Below are positions 13,126-16,649 of a DNA stretch of 16,649 nucleotides, piece after piece. Each line of letters starts with the position of its first letter. Position 1 is the stretch's first letter. The stretch comes from Fen-671 sp035502515 (GTDB taxonomy: Bacteria > Actinomycetota > Acidimicrobiia > Acidimicrobiales > Palsa-688): the NCBI GenBank assembly GCA_035502515.1, contig DATJUH010000239.1:1-16649 (forward strand), read 5' to 3'. The notes under the pieces are model-generated. The model was not told the DNA's origin and searched no databases. It saw only the letters and a list, made by a program, of their open reading frames with translations. The position numbers and the translations under genes are program-made.

Positions 13126-13416
13126 TCAGCGAGGTTTGCGGCCCTTCTTCTTGTTCTTGCCCGCCCGGCTGGACGACGACGTACCGCGGCCGGGAGGCGA
13201 GGGCAGGCCGGCGATGCCCCACGCAGTGTTGGACATCGGCTCGTCCGCCTCTTGCGCCCAGCCGGCCGTCGACAGCACTCTGGGCTCGAAGAACAGGCAC
13301 CCGTCCGGGCAAGAGAACGGCCCTTCCTCCGCCGCCCCCAGCCGGCAGCGCTGGAGGAGGTCGCCTCCGCCGGTGCTGCGCTGGATGTAGTGGCGACAGT
13401 CCTCTCGAACTCCCAT
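13126..13416 (-). CDS. Small conserved-looking four-cysteine protein
   Basis: A 96-residue minus-strand protein starting MGVREDCRHYIQRSTGGG. The first half carries C7, C24, C36 and C40 in the pattern DC-RHY...QRC-RL...FSC-PDGC-LFFEPR, which suggests a zinc or iron-sulfur site. The second half ends in a Ser/Arg/Lys-rich basic tail (KNKKKGRKPR). I recall similar uncharacterised actinobacterial proteins with the CPxGCLFFEPR motif, but no function. The ATG at 13416 is preferred because the in-frame upstream sequence is repeat-derived. The gene converges with the larE-NIL pair, with a 57-bp gap. The regular Cys spacing makes it more convincing than a chance ORF. Confidence 0.75.
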   Translation of the reverse strand: MGVREDCRHYIQRSTGGGDLLQRCRLGAAEEGPFSCPDGCLFFEPRVLSTAGWAQEADEPMSNTAWGIAGLPSPPGRGTSSSSRAGKNKKKGRKPR

Positions 13417-13731
13417 AGGCCCATGATCGCGTAACCGGCTGCCAAAGTGGCTACGAGCCACTCGTGATGCCACGCTTCGTGCCGCGCTTCGTGCCGCGCT
13501 TCGTGCGGTCCCTTTCAACGCCGCGACCGGGGCAGCCGCTTCAAGGCAGGAGAGGCCAGTAGGGTCCAGGAAGGGACCGCTTGGAGGATGAATGCAGGCC
13601 GACCGTTCGCGTGGGGCCTCCGAAGATGGCCGGCCAGAGTTACGCGTCCACGGTGAACCGGTTGTCAGAGCAGCTTCGAGAACAAGGTGACGAAGAGGCG
13701 GCGGCCGCTCGCTCCGGAAGTCTTCTAGACG
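13417..13731. other. Intergenic region with repeat and a possible short ORF
   Basis: This gap before the second transporter holds a 3 x 12-bp repeat (13471-13506), a near-palindrome gtggctacgagccac (13447-13461), and a possible 38-residue ORF. The long minus-strand reading frame through it is Ala/Arg/Ser low-complexity and not family-like, so I do not call it a gene. Confidence 0.5.
13471..13506. repeat. 3 x 12-bp tandem repeat
   Basis: Three units of c(a/g)cgcttcgtgc at 13471-13482, 13483-13494 and 13495-13506, upstream of the four-cysteine gene on its strand. Confidence 0.85.
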
Positions 13732-13742
13732 GTGTCGTGTGA
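13626..13742 (+). CDS. Possible 38-residue ORF coupled to the MFS gene
   Basis: This ORF begins MAGQSYASTVNRLSEQLREQ and ends SLLDGVV. It is polar, probably helical, and has only moderate third-position GC, so coding status is uncertain. Its last 11 bases overlap the GTG start of the following transporter, the geometry of a translationally coupled leader ORF. No good Shine-Dalgarno precedes it. I recognise no family. Confidence 0.28.
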   Translation: MAGQSYASTVNRLSEQLREQGDEEAAAARSGSLLDGVV

Positions 13743-15300
13743 GGGAGATCGCGGACCTGGGAAACGAGCGAGTGGCCGCCGCCTCTCTCGGGTAGCTCTC
13801 CAAACCGCTTTGGGCCAGAGCTACAGCCGTCCCGAGCGGCGGGCCCTGACGCTGCTGGCCGCCACTCTGGCCCTTGCTTCGGCGAACGCCGCCACCATCG
13901 GGGCCATTGCGCCTGAAGTGCGCCGCGCCTTCGGCGTCGATAACACGGCGATCGGGGTCCTGGCCAGTTCGGCTACGGCGGCGGCGGCCGTTGCCACGGT
14001 GCCCTTCGGGATCCTCGTCGACCGGTGGGACCGCACCAGGCTGCTGGCCATATCGGCTCTCCTGGCCGGGGCCGCCACGGTAGCGTCTTCGCTGGCGGGC
14101 TCGTTCGCGTTCTTGTTCGTCACGCGTGTCGCTCTCGGTGCGCTGACGGGAGCGGCCGGGCCGGCGGTGGCCTCACTGCTCGGGGACACGTTCCATGAGA
14201 GCCGGCGGGGCCGCTCGTACGGGACGGTGCTCGCGGGCGAGCTGGTGGGCGCCGGCGCCGGTTTCGCCGTGGCGGGAGAGCTGGCCGCCGTGAGCTGGAG
14301 AGCTTCCTTTATTGCTCTCGCCCCTCCGGCCTTTGTATTGACATGGTTCCTCTGGCGGCTGCCGGAACCGCTGAGGGGAAGGACGGTCAGCCGCCCATCC
14401 ATCGGGCCGAGCCGTGAAATGGCCAACGAGAGGGCACCGGGTGCCGAAGGGTCCGTCGAGGGGGTCCTCGGCGACAGCGTGAGCGACGTCGCCAACCAGG
14501 ACGTGCCCAACCAGGAGGTGCCCAGTGATGAGGTACCCAGTGATGAGGTACCCAGTGAGGAGATGCCCAGTGACGAGGTACCCACCGAGGAGGTACCCAG
14601 TGAGGAGGTCCTGGCGAGCTGGCGCCGGCTCAGCCTCCGGCGCACAGTGCTGTACGTGCTCTCCGTGCCGACGTTCGTAATTTTCGTGTTTTCGGGCGCC
14701 TGCTCCTACTTCTATTTCGCGGGGCTGCGGACGTTCGGGGTGGAGTACGCCGGTGATCAGTACCACGTGAGCCAGGCGGTGGCTACGGCGATGTTCCTGC
14801 TTGTCGGTACGGGTGGGCTGGCCGGTGTGCTCGTCTCGGGAAGGCTCGGCGACTTCCTGGAGAGGTACCACCCCGCTGGTCGCGTCCTCGTCGCCGCCAT
14901 CGCCCTGCTCAGTGCGTCTGTGGCGTTTGTCCCCGCCATTGTGAGCCGTTCTTATGCGGTGGGTTTGCCGTTGATGACCGTTGGCGCTTTCGGGCTGGCC
15001 GCGGCGATCCCCCCCATCAGTGCCGGTCGTCTTCAGGTGATGCCGCCCGGCCTTTGGGGGCGAGCCGAAGGCATCCAGGGTGTCTTAAGGCAGGTGGGTG
15101 ACGCTCTCGGGCCGTTCGCCTTCGGGTTCGCCGGGGACCGGCTGTCCGGCGGGGGACGGGCCGGCTTGCAAAGCTCTTTCCTGGTGATGCTCGTGGCGCT
15201 CGTCACCGCCGGCGCCGTCCTGCTCCTCGCCTTGCGCACTTACCCCTCCGACGTGGAAGACGCCCGCGTGGCGGCCCTCCTGCCGCCCGGGAGCAGTTAG
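13732..15300 (+). CDS. MFS transporter with acidic pentapeptide repeat in the central loop
   Basis: A 522-residue membrane transporter, clearly paralogous to the minus-strand MFS gene at 9259-11034. It shares ASANAATIGA against SSADSATVGA, motif A FGILVDRWDRTRLL (92-105), GELVGAGAGF, SGACSYFYFAG, LWGRAEGIQGVLR and the ending TYPSDVEDA. Twelve helices in two halves are expected. The central cytoplasmic loop (about 235-295) contains eight 5-residue acidic units of the VPSDE/VPSEE type. The GTG at 13732 has a weak ggaag 12 nt upstream; a TTG at 13810 is an alternative. Unlike its paralogue it has no long C-terminal tail. The substrate is unknown. Its TAG shares three bases with the stop codon of the converging gene. 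Confidence 0.92.
   Translation: MSCEGDRGPGKRASGRRLSRVALQTALGQSYSRPERRALTLLAATLALASANAATIGAIAPEVRRAFGVDNTAIGVLASSATAAAAVATVPFGILVDRWDRTRLLAISALLAGAATVASSLAGSFAFLFVTRVALGALTGAAGPAVASLLGDTFHESRRGRSYGTVLAGELVGAGAGFAVAGELAAVSWRASFIALAPPAFVLTWFLWRLPEPLRGRTVSRPSIGPSREMANERAPGAEGSVEGVLGDSVSDVANQDVPNQEVPSDEVPSDEVPSEEMPSDEVPTEEVPSEEVLASWRRLSLRRTVLYVLSVPTFVIFVFSGACSYFYFAGLRTFGVEYAGDQYHVSQAVATAMFLLVGTGGLAGVLVSGRLGDFLERYHPAGRVLVAAIALLSASVAFVPAIVSRSYAVGLPLMTVGAFGLAAAIPPISAGRLQVMPPGLWGRAEGIQGVLRQVGDALGPFAFGFAGDRLSGGGRAGLQSSFLVMLVALVTAGAVLLLALRTYPSDVEDARVAALLPPGSS
14488..14607 (+). repeat. 8 x 15-bp in-frame repeat encoding acidic VPSDE units
   Basis: Units run VANQD, VPNQE, VPSDE, VPSDE, VPSEE, MPSDE, VPTEE, VPSEE, each 15 bp (gtacccagtgatgag-like). 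The centre is best conserved and the left end degenerate, the usual picture of a tandem array growing by slippage. All units are in frame in the transporter's central loop. Confidence 0.9.
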
Positions 15301-16598
15301 AGGCCCCCGCCTCCGAACCGCCGGTGCCGCCATCCCAACAACTCGAGCACGAGCCAAGTAGCGAGGGGTATGGCAATCGAAAGGGCGATGAGCACGGCCT
15401 CGGTCACGTGCCGGTCGTTATCTGCGGCTGCCGGGTGAGTGGCATCAGCAAGGACCAGCACCGGCTGGTCCAGCGAAGCCGGCCGGCCCGATGAAGAAGT
15501 GCCCATGACCTGGATCTTGAGCTGGCCGGGTTGGGCGCGGGGGACAACCACTGAAGTCTGGAACTTGCCGTCCGAACCGATGACGGCGGAGCCCACCACC
15601 ATCCGCTTGGGGTCGTCAACGACGATCTTGACCTGGCTGTCGGGGCTGAAACCAGCACCGCTCACGGAAAGGCGCTGCCCGGCCTTGGCATGGCTCGGCG
15701 CGGATACGACGGGCGTTGCCGACACCCCCGGCGGCGATTGCCGGGTAGTCGACGTCGTGTGAGGTCTGGTGGTAGTGGTCGTATCGGGCCGGCGGGCAGT
15801 GGTCGTCGTGGTCGGAGCCGTGGTTGTCGTGGTCGTGCTGCGCGACGTGGTCGAAGTGGGTGCCGTCGTCGACGTGGTCGACGCAGTTGCCGTGGTCGCA
15901 GTGGTGCTACTGGTCGATGAAGAGACGACAGTGGATGCCGTCGAAGTAGTCGAAGGCGTGGACGTTCCCGAGTTCAGCGGCGTTGTCCGCCGGGTGGGTT
16001 TAACCACGTGCGGAACGGTGGTCGACGTGGTCGAGCTGGGCACCGTGGTTGTGCCGCTCACTGTCCTCGGGGGTGTTTTTGGCCTCGGTGGTGTCTCAGG
16101 CGATGAGGCCCCTGAAGAAGTGCTTGTAGAGGTGGTGGTCGGTACGCCGCCTGATGGTGTGTGCGCCGCGGTGGTGCTGGTCGTGGACAGGCTGCTGGTG
16201 GTGGTCTGCTCGCCCGTCGGGAGCGGGGTAGTGGTCGAGGTCGAAGAGCCCGAAGTGGTCGATGGCGGTGTCGTCGTCGACGTGGTCGTACTGCTGGTAG
16301 CCGGGGTCGTCGTGGTTGTTGTTGTTGTCGTCGTCGCCTGCGAGGACGTGGGCACTGTGGTTGTCACGCTCGGCGTCGTCGTCACGGCGGTAGTGCTGGT
16401 GGTTGTAGCCGCAGTAGTAGTGGTAACCACTGAGGACGGTGGCAAAACAGCCGTCGGCAAGGGCGTGGTGTCAGCGTCAGCGGCCGCTCCCGGCCCGGCC
16501 ACTATGGCCAAACCAACGCCTGTAGCGATCAGAGCACCCCAGAACGTCGCGGCGAGTCGAGCAAGCCATTTGCTCGAATTGTGGGAAGACAAGCGCAT
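15297..16598 (-). CDS. Secreted Thr-rich mucin-like membrane protein with Ig-like domain
   Basis: A 433-residue predicted surface protein. Residues 1-42 are a signal peptide (basic start, then LAATFWGALIATGVGLAIVAG, cleavage probably near AAADA). About 50-295 is a Thr/Ser/Pro stretch (runs of TTT, TST, TTTT), likely extended and possibly O-glycosylated. About 300-392 looks like an Ig-like/IPT domain (KAGQRLSVSGAGFSPDSQVK, then SDGKFQTSVVVPRAQPG). A transmembrane helix follows (VLIALSIAIPLATWLVLEL), with a short basic tail (RHRRFGGGGL). So the long part should sit outside, anchored at its C-terminus. A GTG at 16610 would add four residues. It converges on the MFS gene with overlapping stops. 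The function is unknown; a stalk, adhesin or envelope structural role fits the architecture. Confidence 0.85.
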   Translation of the reverse strand: MRLSSHNSSKWLARLAATFWGALIATGVGLAIVAGPGAAADADTTPLPTAVLPPSSVVTTTTAATTTSTTAVTTTPSVTTTVPTSSQATTTTTTTTTTPATSSTTTSTTTPPSTTSGSSTSTTTPLPTGEQTTTSSLSTTSTTAAHTPSGGVPTTTSTSTSSGASSPETPPRPKTPPRTVSGTTTVPSSTTSTTVPHVVKPTRRTTPLNSGTSTPSTTSTASTVVSSSTSSTTATTATASTTSTTAPTSTTSRSTTTTTTAPTTTTTARRPDTTTTTRPHTTSTTRQSPPGVSATPVVSAPSHAKAGQRLSVSGAGFSPDSQVKIVVDDPKRMVVGSAVIGSDGKFQTSVVVPRAQPGQLKIQVMGTSSSGRPASLDQPVLVLADATHPAAADNDRHVTEAVLIALSIAIPLATWLVLELLGWRHRRFGGGGL

Positions 16599-16649
16599 CC
16601 GGGCACCCACGTTCGGAAGTCAGGTGTCGGCAGTCTCAGCTCGCCGCCG

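Noticed and set aside
13417..13803. Upstream in-frame extension of the four-cysteine protein to a 225-residue protein
   Set aside because: The added part is Arg/Ser/Ala low complexity built partly from the 12-bp repeat, and it runs antisense over the next gene's start. The conserved-looking part begins at the ATG at 13416.

Overview
The window is GC-rich DNA from an actinobacterium. The signs are LytR_C and DUF3263 proteins, frequent GTG starts, a CysO-like sulfur carrier, a CIRCE-controlled groEL and Thr-rich (TTTST) linkers in exported proteins. Those linkers suggest the class Acidimicrobiia, which is an inference from style and not a proven placement.

Left end (1-1133): a tyrosine-recombinase integrase on the minus strand, cut by the window edge, lies just downstream of a minus-strand tRNA-Thr(UGU). 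This is the usual arrangement of an integrative element inserted at a tRNA 3' end; the rest of the element would lie to the left of base 1. A 3 x 10-bp repeat sits between them.

1279-3443: a DUF3263 protein overlaps a membrane-anchored LytR_C (VirR-like) protein. A WYL-domain regulator converges on it and shares its stop-codon bases. A small hypothetical gene diverges from the regulator across repeats that look like an operator.

3570-5264: a GNAT acetyltransferase of the AAC(6') type, then a glycerate 2-kinase.

5573-7282: the most interesting block. A SAM-clan riboswitch with SAM-I/IV-like features (no clear P4, and a P3 loop able to pair with the Shine-Dalgarno) precedes a threonine-synthase-family PLP enzyme, which is followed by a CysO/MoaD-type sulfur-carrier protein ending in GGS. 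SAM control of this pair suggests that the enzyme makes homocysteine from O-phosphohomoserine and a protein thiocarboxylate, instead of or as well as threonine.

7311-9225: short repeats, a perfect CIRCE operator, groEL without groES, and a strong intrinsic terminator.

9259-13416: an MFS transporter (minus), then coproheme decarboxylase hemQ, larE and a stand-alone NIL-domain protein (plus; the larE and NIL genes overlap by ATGA), then a small four-cysteine protein (minus).

13626-16598: a possible 38-residue ORF overlapping the start of a second MFS transporter paralogous to the first, then a convergent, very Thr-rich, mucin-like secreted membrane protein with an Ig-like domain.

A recurring property is short tandem arrays, mostly three copies of a 10-15-bp unit. 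Arrays inside genes have 15-bp units that keep the frame; the 14- and 10-bp units occur only outside genes. No CRISPR array, IS transposase or rRNA was seen.
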